NCBI RefSeq assembly: GCF_006385175.1
Contig: NZ_VFIY01000005.1
Location: forward strand, 689,501 to 753,500
Direction of reading: 5' to 3'
DNA length: 64,000 nucleotides
From: Emcibacter nanhaiensis
Lineage (GTDB): Bacteria > Pseudomonadota > Alphaproteobacteria > Sphingomonadales > Emcibacteraceae
The notes below the pieces were generated by a model that was given only the letters and a program-made list of their open reading frames with translations, was not told the origin of the DNA and ran no database searches. Positions 54,904-62,957 of the stretch are shown here, piece by piece. Every line of letters begins with the position of its first letter. The stretch's first letter is position 1. A program made the translations under genes and the position numbers.

Positions 54904-56457
54904 TTATCGAAGTTTCTGGAAAACACGCGGATCGACAGCGGCGGCACCGAACAGGCCGCCGGCGAGGGCGCCGGCGATTCCGGGAGTAAATACGTCCTGA
55001 CCGGCGAGATAGAGGCCGGGCACGGGCGTGTGGGCATCGAAGGCGTTTGACAACATGCGGCGCGGGCTTGTCTCGATGCCGTAAAAGCCGCCCTTCTCGT
55101 GGCCGGTAAACGCGGCGGTCGCGAGTGGCGTGCCGAGTTCGTGATAGGTAATCAGCGGGGCCAGGTCCGGGAATTTCTCAGTATAGAAGGCCAGCATCCT
55201 GGCCTCGATCTTCTCTTTGAACGCCTTCCAGTCCGCCGGGCGCGCCGCTGCTCCGCCGTCGGCAAATTCGGCGACCACCGACCAGTCGGTAAAGACCATC
55301 ATTTCACCGCAGTACCGGTTTTCGGGGCCCGGGTCATGCGCCGGATCCTTCAGGGATTGGAAGGAGGTGAACATCATCTTGATCGGGTCATCATCGGCAG
55401 TGGACCAGACGCCGTCATTGGGGTCCCAGGATTCGTGGAACCAGTGATTGGCGCGCGTGGCGCCATGTTTGGCGATATCTCCCTCGAAGCCCAGATAAAC
55501 CTCGAAATGGCAGACCGACGGCTTGAAACTTTCGATCTCGTGGGTCCAGTCCAGGGGACGGAGGTCTTCGGGCAGAAGCCGGTTTATCGTCTCGCCGACG
55601 CCGATAGCCGAGACGATTGCGGGGGCCCTGAATTCCTCCCCCGCACTTGTTCGTACGCCAACCGCCTTGCCGTCTTCGATCAGGATTTCGTTGACCGGGG
55701 TTGCCGCCCGGGCGCTGCCGCCGGCGTCTTCGATGACCGGAACCAGTGCCCTGGCGATGGAGCTGGCGCCGCCGACCGGATAGCCTGCGCCGTCGAGATA
55801 ATGGCCGATGACGGTGGCGTGAACGGCGAAACTGGCCTCTTTCGGTCTTCCCCCGAAGGTGCCCCACTGGGCCGTGAGCACCGCAGCGAGTTTCGGGTCG
55901 GTGACGATCTCGCCGATGACCTCGGCGGTCGTCCGGCTGCACCAGCGCTCGATTCTGCGCTTGTTCCACCAGAGATGCATGGTGCGGAGCGGCTCGGGCA
56001 TTGACCGCTCGCCGCCGACCATATGGGCCGCTTCTTCCGCCGACAGCAAGGCTTCGAAATAGGCGTCGATTTCGGCGGAACTGTCCGGAAACCAGTCCTT
56101 GAGTTCCATCTTGTAGGCTTCGGTCGGGCGCGCTACCGAAATTTCAAATCCCTCAGGGAAATGCAGTGTGTCATAGACGGTGCCGACAGAGTGAAACTCG
56201 ATTGCGCCGCCGCTCAGCCAGTCCAGGATTCTACCGCCAAACTGATCATGTCTGAACATGCCGCAATAATGCAGCCCGACATCCCAGGAAAAGCCGTCGC
56301 GGGAAAAGGAATGGGTCAGGCCGCCAATCATCGGTGCCTGCTCAAGAAGCAGAACTTTGTGTTTGAAGCGGGACAGCGCGGCGGCAGTTGTCATGCCGCC
56401 CATGCCCGACCCGATTACAATGGCGTCGAATTCGCCTGCTGGGGATACGGTAGCCAT
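54904..56457 (-). CDS. FAD-dependent oxidoreductase, phytoene desaturase/retinol saturase-like
   Basis: 517 residues. FAD/NAD Rossmann motif at the N terminus (VIGSGMGGMTTAAAL, GxGxxG at 16-21; acidic residue E39), PMIGGLTHSF after it, and the C-terminal flavin motif GLYLAGQDVFTPGIAGALAGG. The pattern fits the CrtI/CrtISO/all-trans-retinol saturase superfamily, which desaturates, isomerises or saturates polyene chains. No other carotenoid gene is nearby, so the substrate is open. Divergent from the esterase gene; 3' end faces the tRNA. Confidence 0.87.
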   Translation of the reverse strand: MATVSPAGEFDAIVIGSGMGGMTTAAALSRFKHKVLLLEQAPMIGGLTHSFSRDGFSWDVGLHYCGMFRHDQFGGRILDWLSGGAIEFHSVGTVYDTLHFPEGFEISVARPTEAYKMELKDWFPDSSAEIDAYFEALLSAEEAAHMVGGERSMPEPLRTMHLWWNKRRIERWCSRTTAEVIGEIVTDPKLAAVLTAQWGTFGGRPKEASFAVHATVIGHYLDGAGYPVGGASSIARALVPVIEDAGGSARAATPVNEILIEDGKAVGVRTSAGEEFRAPAIVSAIGVGETINRLLPEDLRPLDWTHEIESFKPSVCHFEVYLGFEGDIAKHGATRANHWFHESWDPNDGVWSTADDDPIKMMFTSFQSLKDPAHDPGPENRYCGEMMVFTDWSVVAEFADGGAAARPADWKAFKEKIEARMLAFYTEKFPDLAPLITYHELGTPLATAAFTGHEKGGFYGIETSPRRMLSNAFDAHTPVPGLYLAGQDVFTPGIAGALAGGLFGAAAVDPRVFQKLR

Positions 56458-56622
56458 GGCATAACTATATCAATTGCGGCTGTCATGACAATGACTCACA
56501 TCAAGCCGGGGGCAGGCGAGCTTTGTCTTTCAAACAGAACAGTTCATCGTAATTCCTTTGTAATATGGGGTGAGATTGGGCACTGTGAGCAGACAAGCAT
56601 GCTAAAAATGCGGGGATATAAT

Positions 56623-57498
56623 ATGAAGGTCTTGATTAAGTTTGTTTCCACAGCTTTGGTTTTGCTTGTGGGGAATGTACAGTCTGTCGCCGGGACTGTC
56701 GGGCAACAGGTCGTCCAAGAGGCCGGCGCGCAAAAATCATACGCAATGCCCAGAACACAGGTAGTGCCTGTCCCGGATACAAAGGCGGACAGACAGTATG
56801 AGTTGTACGTAAAGTTGCCAGAGGACTACCAGAAAAATACCGACCTGAAATATCCGGTGATTTATACCACAGACGCCATCTGGCACATGGATATGTTGTC
56901 CGGCGCCACGGACTATCTGATGCCAGATGTTATTTTGGTTGGCATATCCTGGCAAAAGGACCTGGACGGTGAAGTGGCGTATGCCAGCAGATTCCGGGAC
57001 TATTCGCTAGAGAAAGTCGCAGGATCAAAGACCCCGAGAGGCGAAGCCGCAAATCACCTGTCGTTCATTCGTGACGATGTTATCAAATATGTGGAAGACA
57101 ATTATCGCGCGGACCCCGGGGAACGGACCTATTTCGGCTATTCTCTGGGCGGCGTATTTGGCGCCTACGTTTTGTTGGCAGAGCCGGAGACCTTCAAGCA
57201 TTATATTCTCGGCAGCCCTGCCCTTGGCCCGCGCAGTGCCAAATATCTTGATGCGCTTGAAGGTAAAATGGCGCCCCGGCAAAAGGAATTTAACGCAAAT
57301 GTTTTTCTGTCCATCGGCGAACTGGAAAAATCCCAGATGGAGGTGACGAAAGACCTTGTGTCGGTGCTCCAGCGCAGAAGCCAGGCCGGTCTCACGCTAA
57401 CCGGGCTGGAGGTCATGGAAGATTCTGACCACGGCACTGCATTTCCTGTGACTGTAATACGCAGCATAAAATGGTTGTCACAGCAGAGCAGTGAGTAA
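56623..57498 (+). CDS. Secreted alpha/beta-hydrolase, esterase D/IroE-like
   Basis: 291 residues. A signal peptide (VLIKFVSTALVLLVGNVQSVAG) is followed by an esterase domain with the nucleophile elbow GYSLGG (S174), and a late His (DSDHG, H270) as probable catalytic base. Similar folds act on siderophore esters, S-formylglutathione or antibiotics; the substrate here is not readable. CGGGGA precedes ATG 56623 by six bases; ATG 56599 is possible but has no ribosome-binding site. It may form an operon with the two propeller genes that follow. Confidence 0.82.
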   Translation: MKVLIKFVSTALVLLVGNVQSVAGTVGQQVVQEAGAQKSYAMPRTQVVPVPDTKADRQYELYVKLPEDYQKNTDLKYPVIYTTDAIWHMDMLSGATDYLMPDVILVGISWQKDLDGEVAYASRFRDYSLEKVAGSKTPRGEAANHLSFIRDDVIKYVEDNYRADPGERTYFGYSLGGVFGAYVLLAEPETFKHYILGSPALGPRSAKYLDALEGKMAPRQKEFNANVFLSIGELEKSQMEVTKDLVSVLQRRSQAGLTLTGLEVMEDSDHGTAFPVTVIRSIKWLSQQSSE

Positions 57499-57526
57499 TT
57501 TCCTGCGCATGAAGAAAGGTAGTTTA

Positions 57527-58420
57527 ATGAAGCGTTTTTCCGCGACTGTTGCCCTGTTTTTCACATCTTTCATCGTGAGTGGCAATAGTCACGCCCAGGA
57601 TGAATCTCCGGTGCTCGAAGGGCCCTATCTCGGGCAGGAGCCGCCGGGCCTGACCGCAAAATCCTTTGCCCCCGGCATTGTGAATACAAAAGAATGGGGA
57701 GACGCCGGTGGTTTCTCTCAGGATATGAGGGAATTTTATGTTAGCCGGTGGCGGCATTCTCGTGACGTAAAAGAGCCAGAGTCTGTCATTTTCAAAAAAG
57801 TGGGGAATGAATGGCACAAGGTAGCGATGCCGGCTGAAGAGCGTAAACTTTTCCAGTCGCCAGACGGTAATACCTTGCATTATGGCGCTAAATATAGGGA
57901 GCGCTCGGCAGACGGCTGGTCAGAAATGAAAAGCCTTGGCCCTGCTTTTGAAGAAATTCAAATTATGACCTTGAAGGCGTCGGCCAAAGGTACGCTGGTT
58001 CTGGACGAGAGGGGCACCAGGGAAGGCGACAGCATACTTCGCTATTCACGGCTCATTGACGGCAAGCGCGAAGACCCGAAACCATTTCCCAAGGAGATTA
58101 ATACCGGTAAGTGGAACGCCCATCCGTTCATCGCTCCAGACGAGAGCTACATTATGTGGGACGGCGAAAGAGAGAGCGGATTTGGAAAAAATGACATCTA
58201 TATCAGTTTCCGCCAGAAAGATGGCTCCTGGGGGGACGCGATTAACCTCGGCGATAAAGTAAACACCGAAGCCGAAGAAGGTGGCCCAAGGGTGACACCT
58301 GACGGGAAACATCTGTTCTTCAACAGAATGGTGCCGAAAGCAGGCGGCGACGGGGAACGTCAGTCCGACTTGTTCTGGATTGATGCTCAAATCATCGAGG
58401 ACCTCAGGCCCACACAATAA
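57527..58420 (+). CDS. Secreted WD40/PD40-like beta-propeller protein, copy 1
   Basis: About 297 residues. A signal peptide (KRFSATVALFFTSFIVSGNSHAQ) precedes repeats with FxxPDGxxL/HFxx patterns: KLFQSPDGNTLHYG, FIAPDESYIMWDG, RVTPDGKHLFFNR, separated by KxDIYISFRQKDGSWGDAINLG. These are PD40/TolB-type propeller blades. The open frame begins at 57491, but ATG 57527 with AAAGG upstream gives a clean signal peptide. A close paralogue follows 32 bases on. Function unknown. Confidence 0.75.
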   Translation: MKRFSATVALFFTSFIVSGNSHAQDESPVLEGPYLGQEPPGLTAKSFAPGIVNTKEWGDAGGFSQDMREFYVSRWRHSRDVKEPESVIFKKVGNEWHKVAMPAEERKLFQSPDGNTLHYGAKYRERSADGWSEMKSLGPAFEEIQIMTLKASAKGTLVLDERGTREGDSILRYSRLIDGKREDPKPFPKEINTGKWNAHPFIAPDESYIMWDGERESGFGKNDIYISFRQKDGSWGDAINLGDKVNTEAEEGGPRVTPDGKHLFFNRMVPKAGGDGERQSDLFWIDAQIIEDLRPTQ

Positions 58421-58452
58421 ACACTAATTTAGTCTCAGAGAGGGGGACATTT

Positions 58453-59331
58453 ATGATTCCTACTTCTATTTCAACAGCTCTGCTGTTTTACGCGATGCTA
58501 ATGGGCGGTACCAGTTATGCAGGGGATAAAGCGCCAGTGACTGAAGGCCCGTATCTCGGGCAGGAGCCGCCCGGCCTGACGCCTGAGGCCTTTGCGCCCG
58601 GCATTGTGTCGACAGAGCATTGGGAATATGGCGGGGCCTTCACGCCCGATCTGAAGGAATTCTACCTTCTCAGGAGCGGCGGCAAATACGAAGCCGCAAC
58701 GTTTGTTGTTTATCGCAATGAAAATAACCGCTGGCGCGAGACCGTTGTCTCGCCCTGGGCCGGTCAGCCAGTCATCTCTCCCGACGGCAGGACCATGCAT
58801 CTGGGGCGGCGCTATAAGGAGCGCACCGAAAGCGGCTGGTCGGAGGTGAAAAATCTGAAAGCCCCCTTTAAAGACCTGCTGATCATGCGCCTTTCGGCGT
58901 CTGCCAACGGCACCTATTATTTTGATACCTATGATAAAGAGAAACCGGACTTCCCCATTCGCTATTCACGCCTGATCGATGGGAAATATGAAGAGCCAAA
59001 AGTATTGGGCAAGGAAATCAATACCGGAACAAACCTCAACCATCCCTTTATTGCGCCTGATGAATCCTATCTGATATGGGATGCGGTCCGGGAAGGCGGG
59101 CAGGGTTCTTCAGACCTTTATATCAGTTTCCGCCAGCCGGATGGCTCCTGGGGAGAGGCCGTTAACCTGGGCGACAAGATCAACACCGGTGCCTGGGAAG
59201 CGTCTGCGAGCGTGACGCCGGATGGAAAATATCTTTTCTTCAGCAGGAATATGGGTTCGGACAAGTATGAAAATGTCGATATCTTCTGGGTCGATGCCCA
59301 GATTATTGAGGAGCTCCGGCCCAAAGATTAA
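58453..59331 (+). CDS. Secreted WD40/PD40-like beta-propeller protein, copy 2
   Basis: 292 residues, a tandem paralogue of the preceding gene: the segments EGPYLGQEPPGL, FAPGIV, RYSRLIDGK, DESYxxWD, DGSWG and DIFWVDAQIIEELRP-type ends are shared. A signal peptide (about 1-23, to GTSYAG) is present. Blades carry PDG/PDE motifs. The strong match to copy 1 implies a fairly old gene duplication. Possibly a surface or periplasmic binding or enzymatic propeller. Confidence 0.75.
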   Translation: MIPTSISTALLFYAMLMGGTSYAGDKAPVTEGPYLGQEPPGLTPEAFAPGIVSTEHWEYGGAFTPDLKEFYLLRSGGKYEAATFVVYRNENNRWRETVVSPWAGQPVISPDGRTMHLGRRYKERTESGWSEVKNLKAPFKDLLIMRLSASANGTYYFDTYDKEKPDFPIRYSRLIDGKYEEPKVLGKEINTGTNLNHPFIAPDESYLIWDAVREGGQGSSDLYISFRQPDGSWGEAVNLGDKINTGAWEASASVTPDGKYLFFSRNMGSDKYENVDIFWVDAQIIEELRPKD

Positions 59332-59813
59332 ACCTGAGCAGAAATCACTGTCATGGACCGGAGGACAGAGATTGGACTTAGTTCAACAAGGGGCTTCCAC
59401 GGAGATAGTCTTTCTGAATCATATGAATTTCATTCACTAGCGGGCGGGTGCCATTCTCGGCCATAGCGGCCGTCCACTGGCTGCCGACACTGTGGGGGCA
59501 GAGTTTATCATGCTGCCAGGTGTAAAAAGTCCGCATATATGTTGAAGCTGGATCCTGCTCTGCAACCAACAAAAAGCGCCTTTCATTTTGCCCGGTAAGG
59601 TGCCTGGAAATCCGGGGGCATTCAATTAGAATAGATGAGTGTTGATCACCCAGTATGAAAAATGATATCAGATTTAATAATAAATTTTGCAGAATGATAC
59701 GGCCGGGTAGGCTCCAGTTATATTGACACTGAACTTTGGGTCGCGGTGACGACAAATTATAAGTGGAGAAGGCCATATTGACGGTGGTTGTCTTGCTTCG
59801 TTGAGGGTGGAAT
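59332..59813. other. Gap without a credible gene before the TetR gene
   Basis: 482 bases, moderately A+T-rich. A 132-codon open frame on the minus strand (59378-59776) has no ribosome-binding site or recognisable domain, though its last about 60 residues look weakly protein-like, so a decayed gene cannot be excluded. The TetR promoter is presumably in the right part; no clear operator was found. Confidence 0.4.
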
Positions 59814-60584
59814 ATGGAAGGTTATAGTTTCCTGGAACATAGTTACATTGAATGGCTCACAAGTCGTATCGACAGCGGCTTCTTCAAGAAAAAAGGGGAA
59901 AGGTCGAGGGAGCGCCTTAAGCTTGCCGCCGCGCGGAATCTCGAGACCAAAGGGTACCATGAAATGCGCGTTGCCGACATCACGCATGACGCCGGTGTGT
60001 CGGACGGGGCGTTTTACGTGTATTTCCAGGATAAGCGGGATGTTACTCTTGCGGTTATGAAGGAGTTTGTCGAACTCCTTGAAAAGTCTTCTGAAAATTC
60101 GACAGAGAAAGCTTCCCAGGCCACTTCTGCTGCGCCGTTCGAAATGGTGCGGCGGCAGAATCTCAGATATATCTCGGTGGGGCGGGCAAACGCCGGCCTC
60201 ATGCGTTGTATCCTGCAGATCACTGACCAGGAGGCAGAGTTTGATCGACTGGTGCAGAAGATGAACCATGATTATTATCTCCGGATCACTAAAAGTGCCC
60301 TTAAAAAAAATGAAGGGAAGGGCTGGACCGAAGATACGGTATTGTTCCTGGCCTATTCACTGGGCGCTATGATGGATGAACTGTTCCGGCGGTTGGTTAT
60401 CCAGCCTGACAAATATCTTTGTGCAATCGTCGCGGAGATTGCCCCGTCCGATGCCGCGTTGGCTGATTTGCTTAGTATAATCTGGATCAGGGTTCTCTAT
60501 CCTTCCGCTGTCGTCCCGGAAGGGCTGTCGCGTTCCGCAAAAGAGCTTATGTCCGCGATCAGATCATCGGACAACGCAGCCTGA
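59814..60584 (+). CDS. TetR/AcrR family transcriptional regulator
   Basis: 256 residues. Helix-turn-helix at about 33-78 (RERLKLAAARNLETKGYHE, then VADITHDAGVSDGAFYVYF), the TetR signature; the C-terminal ligand/dimer domain is variable. It is encoded directly before, and on the same strand as, the MaoC/ligase/CocE genes and probably represses them in answer to an acyl-CoA or related inducer. The promoter after it has palindromic sequences that may be its operator. Confidence 0.88.
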   Translation: MEGYSFLEHSYIEWLTSRIDSGFFKKKGERSRERLKLAAARNLETKGYHEMRVADITHDAGVSDGAFYVYFQDKRDVTLAVMKEFVELLEKSSENSTEKASQATSAAPFEMVRRQNLRYISVGRANAGLMRCILQITDQEAEFDRLVQKMNHDYYLRITKSALKKNEGKGWTEDTVLFLAYSLGAMMDELFRRLVIQPDKYLCAIVAEIAPSDAALADLLSIIWIRVLYPSAVVPEGLSRSAKELMSAIRSSDNAA

Positions 60585-60608
60585 AGGAAACAGGGGCGTG
60601 TTGCCTTC

Positions 60609-60629
60609 ATTCATTTTTAAAAAATGAAT
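60609..60629. repeat. 21-bp A/T palindrome after the TetR gene
   Basis: ATTCATTTTT (60609-60618), centre A, AAAAATGAAT (60620-60629): a perfect palindrome 25 bases after the TetR stop and before the next promoter. It may be a TetR operator or a weak transcript end. Confidence 0.5.
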
Positions 60630-60645
60630 ATGACATCATATTTTA

Positions 60646-60674
60646 TTGACATTGCTCAGTGAGCCGATTACAAA
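60646..60674 (+). promoter_or_regulatory. Candidate promoter of the MaoC-ligase-CocE module
   Basis: TTGACA (60646-60651), 17-base spacer, TACAAA (60669-60674) as a weak -10. It stands 46 bases before the MaoC ATG. GTTC-N7-GAAC (about 60676-60690) overlaps the predicted start region and could be an operator. Confidence 0.4.
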
Positions 60675-60719
60675 AGTTCCGATTAAGAACATACGATCGT
60701 CCTATTATCGGAGTAAAAA

Positions 60720-61232
60720 ATGACCAAGAGTGACAAATCCGCCGGCGACCAGGTCGCTGTAGAAAAATCAATCCTCGGTCCGGCCGGTAAGGATCTTGGT
60801 ACTTCTGAGTGGATCACGGTAAATCAGGATATGATCACTCGTTTCGGAGACGTCACTCTTGATCCTGATCCGATGCATATGGATGCCGAGTGGGCGAAAG
60901 AAAATACTCCATACGGCGATACTATCAGCTATGGTTTCCTTACGCTGTCATTTCTGACACACATGTTTGCCTCTGCGATGAAGGTACCGTCAGCAAGTGA
61001 AGGGGCGGGAGAGGGATATTTCCTGAACTATGGCTTTAATCGTCTGAGGTTTGTTGATCCGGTGCCAGTCAATTCCAGGGTTCGCGGGCATTTCAAAGTT
61101 GCTAAAAAGGAAGCAGAGGAGCGTTCGGGGTTCAGGTTGGTGCATATGGATGTTGAAATCGAGATCGAGGGAGGGGGGCGGCCGGCAGTTGTGGCAGAGT
61201 GGATCGGGGCTTGGGTCAATGATCTCGGTTGA
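60720..61232 (+). CDS. MaoC-family (R)-hydratase-like protein
   Basis: 170 residues, hotdog fold. The hydratase motif reads FGDVTLDPDPMHMD, with the catalytic D-x(4)-H arrangement, then PYGDTISYGFLTLS, as in (R)-specific enoyl-CoA hydratases. It would hydrate enoyl-CoA or act as a similar thioester dehydratase. GGAG stands seven bases before the ATG. The neighbouring acyl-CoA ligase supports an acyl-CoA pathway. Confidence 0.87.
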   Translation: MTKSDKSAGDQVAVEKSILGPAGKDLGTSEWITVNQDMITRFGDVTLDPDPMHMDAEWAKENTPYGDTISYGFLTLSFLTHMFASAMKVPSASEGAGEGYFLNYGFNRLRFVDPVPVNSRVRGHFKVAKKEAEERSGFRLVHMDVEIEIEGGGRPAVVAEWIGAWVNDLG

Positions 61233-61284
61233 ACTGGTAAAGTCAATGACGGCGCTCGGGGTGAATACGGGGAGATAAGCGAGG

Positions 61285-62886
61285 ATGGTAATGCCTGAGT
61301 TCGCGTGTATAAGCGACTATGTAACCTGGTATGCCGAAAAAACGCCGTCCGCGGAGGCTTGTGTTTTTAACGGTAGCCGGGTGACTTATGCGCAGCTCGA
61401 ACTACAGGTTGAAAGACTGGCTTGCGCTTATATTGCGGCCGGTGTCTCAAAGGGGGACCGCGTAGCGGTTCTGGCCACAACATCTCCCGATTTTCTCGTA
61501 AGTTTCCTCGCTGTCGCCCGTATCGGCGCAATCTGGGTGGGGCTGAATGCCAAATACAAGCGTGACGAACTCCTGTATGTGGTGAGCGACTGCAAGCCGA
61601 AAATATTGCTGGCCCGTACAAGGATCGGGGAGCGGCAGTATGACGAGGATATAAAGCATATTCTGTCAGAGGTTTCAGGTATTGAGAAGGTCGTTTTGCT
61701 GGATGATGCCAATGCTTTATCCGGGGCCGTAAGCTATCGTGATTTTTTGCATTCAGGTGAGAATATTCTCCACACGCATGTAAAGGCGCCGTCTTCCGGG
61801 GGCGGCGACAAGAAGCCCTGTCTTATAGTCTATACGTCGGGGTCTACCGGAAAGCCAAAGGGGGCGCTGCTTCATCAGCAGGGTATTATTCGTTTCTGCC
61901 TGGAACAAAACCGAATCTGGTATGTAAATCCGCATCGCGTTATCAATTTTTTGCCCATCAACCATGTGGGCTGTGTCGTTGATTTGTCTCTGCCTGCTGT
62001 ACTTGCTGGGGGAACCCAGATCCTGTGTGAGAAATTTGATCCGGTAAAAATGCTGGAGCTGGTTGAGCGGGAGAAGGTCACATTGTGGGCTTCGGTTCCC
62101 AGCACCTTCATCATGCAGCTGGGGTTACCTGATTTTGATAAATATGACCTCGCCTCTGTGCAGTTGATCGCCTGGGGTGGGGCAGCCATGCCGGAAGAGA
62201 CGGTTCGTCGCCTTGTTGAAGTTTGTCCGCGGATGAGCACCAACTATGCAATGACGGAGACTCTTGTCACTACCGTTGTGGAGCCTACTGACAATGTTGA
62301 GGCCCTGACAAGAACTGTGGGCCATCCTTTCCCCGGTGTCGAACTTCGTCTTGTTGATGACAGGGGCAATGACGTCGACAAGGGGGAGCCGGGAGAGTTG
62401 CTGGTCCGTTCGGTTTACAACATGCTTGGATACTGGAACAGGCCCGAGGCTTCAAAAGAAGCATTTCTTGGCGATGGATGGTTTCGTACAGGGGATGTTC
62501 TGGCCGAGAACCGGGATGGAAGTTTTTCTGTGGTTGGTCGTCTGAAGGAAATGTACAAATCCGGCGGGTATAATGTCTATCCCAAGGAAGTCGAGGCAGC
62601 GATCGAAACCTGCCCGGGGATTGTCGAGGCTGCTGTTGTATCGGTGCCGGATCCAAAATGGCAGGAAGTCGGTATTGCCTATGTGACCTTGCGGCAAAGT
62701 TGTGACTGGAATGAAGAGGGTCTGCGTTCTTTTTGCAGTGAACGGCTGGCCAACTACAAGATGCCCAAAAAATTCTTGTGTCTCCCCGAAATGCCGTTGT
62801 TGCCAATCGGCAAGGTGGACAAGGTTGCCCTGAAAAAAATGGCAGTGTTGGAGTATGGAGCCACAAAAGGGGGGGCAGAGAAGTAG
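61285..62886 (+). CDS. AMP-forming acyl-CoA ligase
   Basis: 533 residues of the ANL superfamily. P-loop A3 motif VYTSGSTGKPKG (182-193), A5 NYAMTET, A7 WFRTGD, A8 GRLKEMYKSGGYNVYPKEVE, and the C-terminal lysine region PIGKVDKVALKK (A10) are all present, so it should adenylate a carboxylic acid and form its CoA thioester. Fatty, aromatic or steroid-side-chain acids cannot be separated by eye. ATG at 61285 or 61291 (both behind GCGAGG). 52 bases after the MaoC gene. Confidence 0.93.
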   Translation: MVMPEFACISDYVTWYAEKTPSAEACVFNGSRVTYAQLELQVERLACAYIAAGVSKGDRVAVLATTSPDFLVSFLAVARIGAIWVGLNAKYKRDELLYVVSDCKPKILLARTRIGERQYDEDIKHILSEVSGIEKVVLLDDANALSGAVSYRDFLHSGENILHTHVKAPSSGGGDKKPCLIVYTSGSTGKPKGALLHQQGIIRFCLEQNRIWYVNPHRVINFLPINHVGCVVDLSLPAVLAGGTQILCEKFDPVKMLELVEREKVTLWASVPSTFIMQLGLPDFDKYDLASVQLIAWGGAAMPEETVRRLVEVCPRMSTNYAMTETLVTTVVEPTDNVEALTRTVGHPFPGVELRLVDDRGNDVDKGEPGELLVRSVYNMLGYWNRPEASKEAFLGDGWFRTGDVLAENRDGSFSVVGRLKEMYKSGGYNVYPKEVEAAIETCPGIVEAAVVSVPDPKWQEVGIAYVTLRQSCDWNEEGLRSFCSERLANYKMPKKFLCLPEMPLLPIGKVDKVALKKMAVLEYGATKGGAEK

Positions 62887-62957
62887 GGCTGTGGCGGTTT
62901 ATTGTTTTTGAAAATAGAGTTGCGAACCGAAGATATCTGCAGAAAAGGTGTAATGCT

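Noticed and set aside
59378-59776. 132-codon open frame on the minus strand between propeller copy 2 and the TetR gene
   Set aside because: No ribosome-binding site, no recognisable domain. Could be a decayed gene but too weak to annotate as one.
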